Shown one piece after another: positions 13,805 to 20,209 of a stretch of DNA of 20,209 bases. Origin of the DNA: a virus; the IMG/VR virus record IMGVR_UViG_3300004369_000199, positions 1 through 20,209 of that record, one strand, 5' to 3'. The notes under the pieces were generated by a model. It was not told the origin of the DNA. It searched no databases and saw only the letters and a list, made by a program, of their open reading frames with translations. A program made the position numbers and the translations under genes. Position 1 is the first letter of the stretch; each line of letters begins with the position of its first letter.

Positions 13805-14563
13805 ATGGCAGTTAAAGGCACATTCCCACAAGCTACGATTACTTACGGCACCTACCAGTGGCTTCAGTTGAAGCTGGGTATTTTTCTGGCGAAAGAGCTG
13901 GGAACGACTGCGAACTTCGAGACGAATGATTCGTACCAGAATGGTGTGATTGATCACATTATTCAGTCAGGTGTTCACGACTTTTATACACCAACATTGG
14001 CTCCGGGCCAGAAGCGTCCGTATCCGTGGAGCTTCCTGAAGGTTGCTGGTTCCATTACGCAGCAACTCACCGTATCGGAATACACACTGCCAGCGGACTT
14101 TGCAGGCTGGGTGGGGGATTTCACAAATGCGGTGGCAGGAGGAAATCGCCGGATCAAGGTGATTTACGAGGGTGATGTGAGAGCATCGCAGGCGATGGAG
14201 GATACGGCGGCTGATCCTCAGTATGTCTGTGTGCGTGCGATTACGCATGGAACGCAGACCGCACGGCAGACGTTTGAGCTGTCACTGTTTCCAACACCGG
14301 ATGCCGCCATTGTCATCGATTACCGATACACGGCGTTGCCTGCCGTCCTGACGGCCACGAACAAGTATCCGGCTGGTGTTCAGGGCCATGCTGAGACAAT
14401 TGCGGCAGCGTGTCTGGCAAAGGCCGAGAGCGAAATCATGAATACGGTCGGGCCAATGAATCAGCTTTACATGCAACGATTGCAGGCCAGTGTGATGCTG
14501 GACAGCGGGTTTGCTGCTGAGAGTCAGGACGATGATCTGTTCGACGTGACACCACGGGGATAA
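13805..14563 (+). CDS. Connector-type structural protein (repeat copy C)
   Basis: This 252-residue protein is one copy of the domain found twice in the upstream gene. It shows IQSGVHDFYTP (53-63), WSFL (75-78), YTLPADF (93-99), LFPTPD (161-166), IDYRY (171-175), HAETIAAACLAKAE (195-208) and QRLQAS (224-229). The N terminus YGTYQWLQLKLG is shared with copy D rather than with A and B, so C and D seem to form a closer pair. AGGA eight bases before ATG 13805 supports the start, and the gap to the upstream gene is 12 bases. A role as neck or tail subunit is inferred from context. Confidence 0.7.
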   Translation: MAVKGTFPQATITYGTYQWLQLKLGIFLAKELGTTANFETNDSYQNGVIDHIIQSGVHDFYTPTLAPGQKRPYPWSFLKVAGSITQQLTVSEYTLPADFAGWVGDFTNAVAGGNRRIKVIYEGDVRASQAMEDTAADPQYVCVRAITHGTQTARQTFELSLFPTPDAAIVIDYRYTALPAVLTATNKYPAGVQGHAETIAAACLAKAESEIMNTVGPMNQLYMQRLQASVMLDSGFAAESQDDDLFDVTPRG

Positions 14564-14566
14564 CTG

Positions 14567-14836
14567 ATGAAATTGCTGGACGCTGTCAACGAGTATGAAT
14601 TGCTTCAGAATGAACTGAAGGAGCTTGAGGAACGCCGCAAGGCTATCACGGCTCAGTCCACCAAACTTGGTTCAGCGGTTTATGCAGCCGTTCGGCACCT
14701 GGTACATGATGGTGTCAGCCGAGTGGAGTTTCAGGCAGGCGATAATCAGTTCGCCGTTGAGGGTGCCGGGATACTGACTCGAATCAATCAGGTCAGCAAA
14801 GTGGATCAGGACATCGTGATTGAGGTGAAGAAGTAG
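14567..14836 (+). CDS. Small coiled-coil protein between two repeat-domain genes
   Basis: This 89-residue protein begins with a helical, strongly heptad-like segment (residues 8-35, NELKELEERRKAI) and continues with a beta-rich half (VSRVEFQAGDNQFAVEG). It ends in VIEVKK. GGGGATAA precedes the start and the spacing to both neighbours is one to three bases, so it is translated as part of the same run. No family is recognised. Its insertion between copies C and D makes an assembly partner or chaperone for them possible, but nothing in the sequence proves that. Confidence 0.65.
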   Translation: MKLLDAVNEYELLQNELKELEERRKAITAQSTKLGSAVYAAVRHLVHDGVSRVEFQAGDNQFAVEGAGILTRINQVSKVDQDIVIEVKK

Positions 14837-14837
14837 A

Positions 14838-15818
14838 ATGCGTCGAGCATCGTACCCATCAGCAAGGCCGAGTTACGGCACATACGAATGGTTCCAGCGG
14901 GAACTAGGCGTAGCTGTGGGTATTGGTGCGAACTACCACAATTGGGATCATCCGGACGTCGAGAAAGTCGACAGTGTGATTCAGCGTGGAATTCACCGCT
15001 TCTATCAACCTGCGGGAACAGGCCAGCGATTCCAACGGGGATATCAATGGTCGTTCCTGTATCCATTGACGACGTTGACGACATCAGCGGCCTACAGCAC
15101 TGGCACGATTACCGTTGTGGCGGGCGTGGCGACGATTGCTGGTGGAACATGGCCGTCATGGGCAGCAGACGGCGACCTGTTGATCAGTGGCGTGAAATAC
15201 GCGGCAGCGTCAGTGAATGGGACGTTTGACGAACTGACACTGGAAGACACGACGGTAACGGCAGCGGCGTTGACGACGTTCAGCTTGACTCGCCCTCGGT
15301 ATTCGATGCCAGCCACATTCGACGGATTCGATGGTCCGTTGACGTACCAGCCTGGTACTGGTCTGAGTGGTCCGATTCGAGTGACTACGGAGCATGAAAT
15401 CCGCAGGCTGGATCAGGAGTTCATCAGTTCTGGTCGGTGTCGTCTGGCGGCTTTGTATCCCGTGACGCCAGATGCAACTACTGGTTCACGCTGGCAGTTG
15501 AAGCTGTTTCCCGCTCCTGATGCGGTGTACCTGTTGGAATATCGCTACCGGATTGAACCGACTGATTTACTGCCGGGTGAGTATCCGCTTGGCGGAAGAG
15601 GTAATGCGGAAACGATTCTGATGAGCTGCATGGCAATTCTGAATCCGCAGTTGGAGCAGACGTTTCTGGCGAGGATGGCATCGGCCATTGATCAGGACCA
15701 GTCGAGTCATTCAGCGACGTTCATCGGTCAGAACCTTGATCGTTCCGATGAGATTCGTTCCGACAGTGGTTATCGAAACAATTCCCTGACGCCCTACGAA
15801 GGCTCTTATTACAGCTAG
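14838..15818 (+). CDS. Connector-type structural protein (repeat copy D) with inserted beta module
   Basis: This 326-residue protein is the fourth copy of the repeated domain. It shows YGTYEWFQRELG (13-24), IQRGIHRFYQP (48-58), WSFL (71-74), YSMPATFDG (155-163), a TEHEIRR segment (184-190), LFPAPD (223-228), EYRY (234-237), NAETI (256-260) and LARMASAIDQDQ (277-288). Between WSFL and YSMP it has about 65 extra residues (about 83-150) rich in Thr, Gly and Val, reading as a small beta barrel with TGTITVVAGVATIAGGTW. Such modules occur in other phage structural proteins. The C-terminal 35 residues are polar. Role as neck or tail component is inferred. Confidence 0.7.
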   Translation: MRRASYPSARPSYGTYEWFQRELGVAVGIGANYHNWDHPDVEKVDSVIQRGIHRFYQPAGTGQRFQRGYQWSFLYPLTTLTTSAAYSTGTITVVAGVATIAGGTWPSWAADGDLLISGVKYAAASVNGTFDELTLEDTTVTAAALTTFSLTRPRYSMPATFDGFDGPLTYQPGTGLSGPIRVTTEHEIRRLDQEFISSGRCRLAALYPVTPDATTGSRWQLKLFPAPDAVYLLEYRYRIEPTDLLPGEYPLGGRGNAETILMSCMAILNPQLEQTFLARMASAIDQDQSSHSATFIGQNLDRSDEIRSDSGYRNNSLTPYEGSYYS

Positions 15819-15827
15819 GACACAAGC

Positions 15828-16175
15828 ATGGGCAGTCAACAGCCAAACTTGGATGCGTTACGGAAGGTATTCACCGCAACAGGAACGGCGGGGAACGCTT
15901 GCGTGTTGACCATACCGGCGGTTGCGGGTGACTTGCACGTTCTGGAACACGTCGAGTTCTCATACGACGATGATCCAGCAGTCGGAGCAACGATCACGGC
16001 CACGACGGACGCAGAAACATTGCTGGACCAATTCGTTAAAACGGGAGGACCGGGCCAGTTCAGGTTTAACTCAGGTGGACGGCATGGCTCCGAGAGTACG
16101 CGAGGTTCAACGATCGTAATAACGCTCGCAGCGTCTGCCGGTCGAACCGGGAAAATCAATGCGGGGATTCGATAA
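15828..16175 (+). CDS. Small beta-rich virion protein candidate
   Basis: This 115-residue protein is dominated by beta-forming residues with Ala/Gly/Thr-rich stretches (FTATGTAGNACVLTIPAVAG) and ends in a short basic segment. No family is recognised with certainty. Composition and placement among structural genes suggest a small virion protein, perhaps a decoration or fibre-base subunit. An AGGA lies upstream, overlapping the previous stop. Its stop codon overlaps the glycosyltransferase start by one base (TAATG), which ties this putative virion protein to the glycan enzymes. Confidence 0.6.
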   Translation: MGSQQPNLDALRKVFTATGTAGNACVLTIPAVAGDLHVLEHVEFSYDDDPAVGATITATTDAETLLDQFVKTGGPGQFRFNSGGRHGSESTRGSTIVITLAASAGRTGKINAGIR

Positions 16176-17053
16176 TGGGTTATGGCGGCAGCATGGGTGG
16201 AACGAGCGGCATGGGTGGAATGATGATGAGTCTTCCATCGCATGATGCCGGTCTGGTCGAAGTTGTTGAAGAACAGGACTGCCTCGGCGGTGTGGCTGAC
16301 ATTCAGTTGATCAGTCCGTTTGCCGGGAAGACGTTCTGTTTCGACAAGTGGCAGAAGAGCATCAAGTCTCTGCCATTGGATCGCGTCCATGCAACCTTGT
16401 ACGACAACAGCAATGATCCAGCGTTTCACAAGATGCTGCGGCGATTTGCGAGAGCGACGTTACCAGCATTCACGCTGATTCGAGACAGCAATACGGTTCA
16501 GACGATTGAGTCGACGGCAAACTATCGACAGATCGTCTCCCGGTGCAGTCAGGTGTACGATCACATTTACACGAACCTGCTGATTCCGTCGTGTTCCCTG
16601 ATCCTGAATCTGGAAGACGACGTCTATGTACCAGCCGGTTCGTTCGATCGTCTTGAACGGGTGATCGCTGAGAATCCCGATGTGGCGACGGTCATTGGGA
16701 ATTGCCGGGACCGTCGAGTAGCCGTGCTGGGGCAGAAGCCTCAATCAATCTCGGTGAACTTCCTGAAACGAACGTGCATTGGTGGGGTTCCCAAAGAAGA
16801 CGTCAAAGTTGAGTGGGCACCAGAACGGGAATGGGGCATTGAGCACATTGGTGCTGGTCACATGGGATTCTGGTTGTCTCGGGCCGACGTCGTTCGTGAG
16901 TTGGGAATGAAGACTTCTCCGCGAGAGGACGTGATTGGACACGACATACAGTGGGGACTACGAGTGAACGAGTCCGGTCGTCGATTTGCGATTGACTGGT
17001 CCGTGAAGCTGGATCATTTCTATCAGAAGGCTGGTGAGGTCGTCGCGTGTTAG
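16175..17053 (+). CDS. GT-A type glycosyltransferase
   Basis: GT-A glycosyltransferases transfer a sugar from a nucleotide sugar, using a metal held by an acidic DxD-like motif. In this 292-residue protein residues 40-80 form the first strands and helix (LISPFAGKTFCFDKWQKSI, then TLYDNSND), and LILNLEDDVYVPAG (142-155) contains the Glu-Asp-Asp metal site. GAGHMGFWLSR (226-236), GHDIQWG (255-261) with a candidate base or acceptor-site Asp, and VKLDHF (277-282) complete the fold. The exact family and sugar cannot be told. The first 20 residues are an odd Gly/Met-rich leader (SMGGTSGMGGMMM). It overlaps the sulfotransferase gene by seven bases, so the two are probably made together. Confidence 0.8.
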   Translation: MGYGGSMGGTSGMGGMMMSLPSHDAGLVEVVEEQDCLGGVADIQLISPFAGKTFCFDKWQKSIKSLPLDRVHATLYDNSNDPAFHKMLRRFARATLPAFTLIRDSNTVQTIESTANYRQIVSRCSQVYDHIYTNLLIPSCSLILNLEDDVYVPAGSFDRLERVIAENPDVATVIGNCRDRRVAVLGQKPQSISVNFLKRTCIGGVPKEDVKVEWAPEREWGIEHIGAGHMGFWLSRADVVRELGMKTSPREDVIGHDIQWGLRVNESGRRFAIDWSVKLDHFYQKAGEVVAC

Positions 17054-17625
17054 TTCTTGGAAAATGCAGGTTCATCTGTTGCCCGAAGACTGGCAGCAGG
17101 TTCTGCACAGCAGCACTGATTCGATCGACACCGAACGCGATCATTTACGATGGGACAGGTGAGAGGTATCACGTTTCTGTGGACAGAGGACCGGGAAGGG
17201 ATCGTCCAGCATTCGGTTTCGTTCGACATCCGGTCACATGGTACGAGTCGTACTGGCGTCACCGAATGAGTCATGGCTGGACAACGAATCATGACATTGA
17301 CAGAGATTGCCGATCGGACGACTTGAACCAGTTCGTTGAGAGTGTTCTGGATCAGCATTGTGGCTGGTTGGGGCGTTATTTTGAGCAATGGCTGGGGACT
17401 GACTATCAGTCACTGGCTTATGTTGGTCGGTTTGAAAGCCTACTGGACGATCTATGTAAGGCGTTGGAGTTTTTCAAGCAGCCATTCGACGAAGAGAAGT
17501 TGAGAGCAACGTCAGCGGTCAATGTCGGTGACAAAGACTTGCATCCGGCAGAGTTGGACGAGTCGCTACGACAGCGAATCATGGAATCTGAACACAGGCT
17601 GATGAGCCGGTTTTACGAGCAGTAA
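17047..17625 (+). CDS. PAPS-dependent sulfotransferase
   Basis: Sulfotransferases move a sulfo group from PAPS to hydroxyl or amino groups of glycans, lipids or proteins. This 192-residue protein has the two cofactor signatures: CPKTGSR (12-18), the 5'-phosphosulfate loop, and FVRHPVTWYESYW (58-70), the 3'-phosphate site with Arg60 and Ser68. YVGRFESLLDDL (125-136) matches the usual downstream helix, and His42 is a candidate catalytic base. It is short compared with the 250-300 residues of many sulfotransferases but keeps the core. The start is GTG at 17047 with GTGAGG seven bases upstream, inside the end of the glycosyltransferase gene. No signal or membrane segment is seen, so it should act in the cytoplasm. 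Confidence 0.82.
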   Translation: MLVLGKCRFICCPKTGSRFCTAALIRSTPNAIIYDGTGERYHVSVDRGPGRDRPAFGFVRHPVTWYESYWRHRMSHGWTTNHDIDRDCRSDDLNQFVESVLDQHCGWLGRYFEQWLGTDYQSLAYVGRFESLLDDLCKALEFFKQPFDEEKLRATSAVNVGDKDLHPAELDESLRQRIMESEHRLMSRFYEQ

Positions 17626-17643
17626 CACAGAAAGAGCAAAACG

Positions 17644-18003
17644 ATGGCACCTCACAACACAAACATTCGCGGAGCAGAAGCACGACTGTTGACGATTCCC
17701 GATCCAGGCAACGCGGGCAGTATCGGGACAGGTTCCCGGATTATCGCTCACGTCGGTATCGTAACAGTGGCAGCGGAAACACGGTCGCTGCTTGATCCGA
17801 CCAGTCCCGGTCAGCAACTCACTATTTCCATGAAAACCGATGGCGGTGATGCCGTTATCACAGCCGATTCCGCGATCAACCAGACTGGCAACACAATCAT
17901 GACGCTGGCTGATGCCGGTGACGTGATCCAGCTTGTGGCGATCGAAGAAGGAACGTCGCTGGAATGGCGAGTCATCGGAAACGATGGCGTTGCGTTGTCG
18001 TAA
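17644..18003 (+). CDS. Small virion protein, beta-rich
   Basis: This 119-residue protein reads as beta strands: IIAHVGIVTVAAETRSLLDP, then DGGDAVITADSAINQTGNTIMTLADAGDVIQL and a final WRVIGNDGVALS (quoted here only in parts). The pattern of a Gln-Thr-Gly-Asn turn, then an Ala-Asp-Ala-Gly-Asp turn, then a Trp-Arg-Val strand recurs in small phage structural proteins found next to fibre genes, often as unassigned capsid or fibre-associated proteins. AAGAG upstream is an acceptable ribosome site. It lies between the sulfotransferase and the tail fibre. Confidence 0.6.
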   Translation: MAPHNTNIRGAEARLLTIPDPGNAGSIGTGSRIIAHVGIVTVAAETRSLLDPTSPGQQLTISMKTDGGDAVITADSAINQTGNTIMTLADAGDVIQLVAIEEGTSLEWRVIGNDGVALS

Positions 18004-18030
18004 CAATGGTTCTGTTGAAGGCGAGGACTC

Positions 18031-20209
18031 ATGGCACTCGTCGTAGCAGACAGAGTCAGAGAACAGACCACGACCACCGGCACGGGCACCTACACCCTTG
18101 CCGGTGCTGTCTTGGGTCATCAGGCTTTTTCGGTCGTCGGTGACGGCAGTACAACGTACTACTGCTGCACCGATGGGACCGATTGGGAAATCGGCACTGG
18201 CACGTATACAGCCAGTGGCACGACGCTGGCACGCACGACCGTTCACGCTTCCACGAACGGCGGTAGTGCTGTTGACTGGTCGGCTGGTACGCGGAACATC
18301 TACGGAGTTCTGCCCGCGACAGTCCTTGACTCCCTGATCAATGCCACTGGTGCTGGTGCTGGCGACGTTGTTGGTCCAGGCAGTGCCACGGATAACGCAG
18401 TTGCCCGTTTCGACTCGACCACTGGTAAGCTGTTGCAGAACAGTGCTGTTCTGATCGATGACTCGTCCAACGTCGAGGTGCCTGGTCAGATCGTGGTGGG
18501 GCCTGGCAGTACGATCGGTGCGACTTACGACAGCGTCAGTGGCGGTCAAACGAACGAGGCGAGTGGCGGCTACAGTACGGTGAGCGGTGGTCAGAACAAC
18601 TCTGCTCTGGCAACGCACTCGGTGGTGTGCGGCGGGTCTACGAATTCGAACTCAGCGGCGTATGCGTTCCTTGGCGGAGGTCAGAACTGCTCCATCGCTG
18701 CCGGTGCAGAACACGGCGTGGTGGCGGGTGGAAACAACAACGACATCACATCCACAGGACACGACAACACCATCAGCGGAGGCATCAACAACTCCATCAC
18801 AGGCACTGCGTATGGCGTGACCGTTGGAGGAGGCGGGGTTAATACAGTTAGTGGGTTCTACTCCACGATTTCTGGAGGAACGACTAACTCAATCGCCACT
18901 AACTACGCAGTGTGTTCGGGCGGCTGGAGGAATACAGTCGGGACCGGCGAAGGTGGAGTGATTGGTGGCGGCAAGGACTGTTCCACAGGGACAGGCGGCT
19001 GGTCGACGATTGGTGGAGGGATCAATAACGACCTCACCGGCCAGTACGAGTTCATTGGAGGAGGTCTTTCGAACCAGATCACTGCTACGTCGTATGCGGC
19101 TATCTGCGGAGGCACTGCCAACACAGTGGCGACCGACTACTCCTTCGTAGGCGGCGGATTCACTAACACGATCACGGCAGGCACTTCAGCCGTGATCGTT
19201 GGAGGCAGCACGAACACCTCTTCAGGAGCGACTGCATTCATCGGTGGCGGATTCTCCAACGCCGTGTCCGGGTCGTACGGCGTGATTGTTGGAGGCGACA
19301 ACGGGACCGTTTCCGGGTTGCATGGATTCATCGGTAACGGGCACGACCTGACGACAGGCACGGGTTCCTACAATGCCGTCGTATCGGGAAACGCCAACAC
19401 GATTCCATTGAATGGTTCCTACAACTTCATCGGCAGCGGATACCAGAACACAATTTCTGCCGCCGCTCCACAGTACAACTCGATCGTGGGTGGTCAGGCA
19501 CAGACCATCAGTACCACCGAGGACTGGAACTTCATTGGCGGTGGATACGGTAACACTATATCGGACACCGTTTCCCGATGCTCCATTCTAGGGGGCCAGA
19601 CCAACACCATTTCCAGTAGCGGTGGCTACAAGTTTATCGTTGGGGGTCTCAGCAACGCCATTAGCACGCCCAGCAGCTACTCGTTCATTGTCGGAGGAGA
19701 GACCAACGCCATCACGTCCGGCGAGAACGTGGTGCTGGTCGGCGGCGAACGCTGTCAGGCCAACGGCAATCGGTCGGTGCTGGTCGGCGGATACGAGTGC
19801 CAGTCCACGGGCGGCGAGTCCTTTGTGGGGGGTGGGTATAAAAGCATTGCCTCAGCGTCGTCTGCCGTCGTCGTGGGTGGCAGGACAAACACCGCGTCGG
19901 GCATCGAATCGTTTGTGGGTGGAGGCGAACTGAATTCAGCCACCGGCAGCAACTGCACCACGGTGGGCGGATACACCAACACCAACGATGCCACAGAAGG
20001 ATTCATAGGCGGGGGACGGCTCAACTCCATCGTTGTTGGAGGCGACCACTCGGTGATCTGCGGCGGGGAAAGCAACACCATCACAACGAATCCTTCCGAC
20101 GACTGCTTCATCGGTGGCGGCACTACAAACACGATCACGGCGGGACTGTATGTCACGATCACGGGCGGTTTTGACAACGTCGCCACAGGGACCGGGGCGT
20201 TTGTAGGGG
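18031..20209 (+). CDS. Tail fibre with YadA-like GG-x-x-N repeats (3' end outside window)
   Basis: The frame from ATG 18031 (GGCGAGGA upstream) stays open to the window end, giving at least 726 residues. Residues 1-105 are a phage fibre attachment region: [37 protein letters not shown], then [13 protein letters not shown]. Next comes a linker with [17 protein letters not shown], common in phage fibres. From about residue 169 onward it is a long array of about 35 repeats of 14-18 residues, each centred on GG-x-x-N followed by a short beta strand (e.g. [12 protein letters not shown]). These resemble the left-handed beta-roll head of trimeric adhesins such as YadA, suggesting a long trimeric fibre. 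The receptor-binding tip, if any, is not visible. Confidence 0.88.
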   Translation, partial: MALVVADRVREQTTTTGTGTYTLAGAVLGHQAFSVVGDGSTTYYCCTDGTDWEIGTGTYTASGTTLARTTVHASTNGGSAVDWSAGTRNIYGVLPATVLDSLINATGAGAGDVVGPGSATDNAVARFDSTTGKLLQNSAVLIDDSSNVEVPGQIVVGPGSTIGATYDSVSGGQTNEASGGYSTVSGGQNNSALATHSVVCGGSTNSNSAAYAFLGGGQNCSIAAGAEHGVVAGGNNNDITSTGHDNTISGGINNSITGTAYGVTVGGGGVNTVSGFYSTISGGTTNSIATNYAVCSGGWRNTVGTGEGGVIGGGKDCSTGTGGWSTIGGGINNDLTGQYEFIGGGLSNQITATSYAAICGGTANTVATDYSFVGGGFTNTITAGTSAVIVGGSTNTSSGATAFIGGGFSNAVSGSYGVIVGGDNGTVSGLHGFIGNGHDLTTGTGSYNAVVSGNANTIPLNGSYNFIGSGYQNTISAAAPQYNSIVGGQAQTISTTEDWNFIGGGYGNTISDTVSRCSILGGQTNTISSSGGYKFIVGGLSNAISTPSSYSFIVGGETNAITSGENVVLVGGERCQANGNRSVLVGGYECQSTGGESFVGGGYKSIASASSAVVVGGRTNTASGIESFVGGGELNSATGSNCTTVGGYTNTNDATEGFIGGGRLNSIVVGGDHSVICGGESNTITTNPSDDCFIGGGTTNTITAGLYVTITGGFDNVATGTGAFVG
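18535..20209 (+). repeat. Coding repeat array in the tail fibre
   Basis: About 35 imperfect units of 42-54 bases encode the GG-x-x-N beta-roll repeats. At DNA level they are diverged, with recurring words such as ATCGGTGGCGG and CAACACCATC, so exact copies are short. The array still runs when the window ends. Such repeats can change in number by recombination or slippage, which would alter fibre length. Confidence 0.8.

Noticed and set aside
17566-18618. Leftward 350-codon open frame
   Set aside because: It lies antisense to the sulfotransferase end, a virion gene and the fibre start, which all have ribosome sites and recognisable products. Its translation is Arg/Thr/Val-rich with no domain pattern.
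18535-20209. Repeat array considered as CRISPR
   Set aside because: Units are coding, in frame, imperfect and contiguous with a tail fibre; there are no identical repeats with unique spacers.

Overview
The window is a stretch of a tailed double-stranded DNA bacteriophage genome, or of a prophage with the same layout. The case rests on an unbroken packaging and head module: a terminase small-subunit candidate, terminase large subunit, portal, scaffold candidate, major capsid candidate and capsid-associated protein. A run of neck/connector-type proteins and a long tail fibre follow. No tape-measure, sheath or tail-tube gene is visible before the fibre, which leans towards a short-tailed (podovirus-like) virion, but the window ends inside the fibre so this is not settled. 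The host cannot be named from the sequence. Intergenic gaps are short, start and stop codons often overlap, and several genes start with TTG or GTG backed by good Shine-Dalgarno sequences.

Layout. Positions 1-202 hold no gene. Positions 203-1189 (+) carry four small genes: a possible zinc-binding coiled-coil protein, an unknown, a single-span membrane protein and a basic protein. Positions 1272-3438 (-) form a leftward operon read in the order serine recombinase, RusA-like resolvase, acidic unknown, unknown, DnaJ-type zinc-ribbon protein. It converges on the first block. A 65-base divergent gap (3439-3503) with an inverted repeat separates it from the rightward late operon.

The late operon (3504-20209, +) runs terS? 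- terL - portal - two small genes - scaffold? - 183-base regulatory gap with tandem repeats and two mutually exclusive hairpins - major capsid? - lectin-like capsid-associated protein - terminator-like hairpin - 51-residue GTG-start ORF - unknown - three genes carrying four copies of one domain (with a small coiled-coil gene between) - small beta protein - glycosyltransferase - sulfotransferase - small beta protein - long GG-x-x-N repeat tail fibre, cut by the window end.

How it fits together. TerS/TerL would pump DNA through the portal into a head built from capsid protein on the scaffold. The repeated-domain proteins probably form the neck or tail-tube connection, and the fibre contacts the host. 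The most unusual content is the adjacent glycosyltransferase and PAPS-type sulfotransferase inside the virion-gene run, suggesting a glycan that is built and sulfated during late infection. Also notable are the fourfold duplication of the connector-type domain and the strong G/T bias of the + strand across the left 3.4 kb regardless of gene direction.
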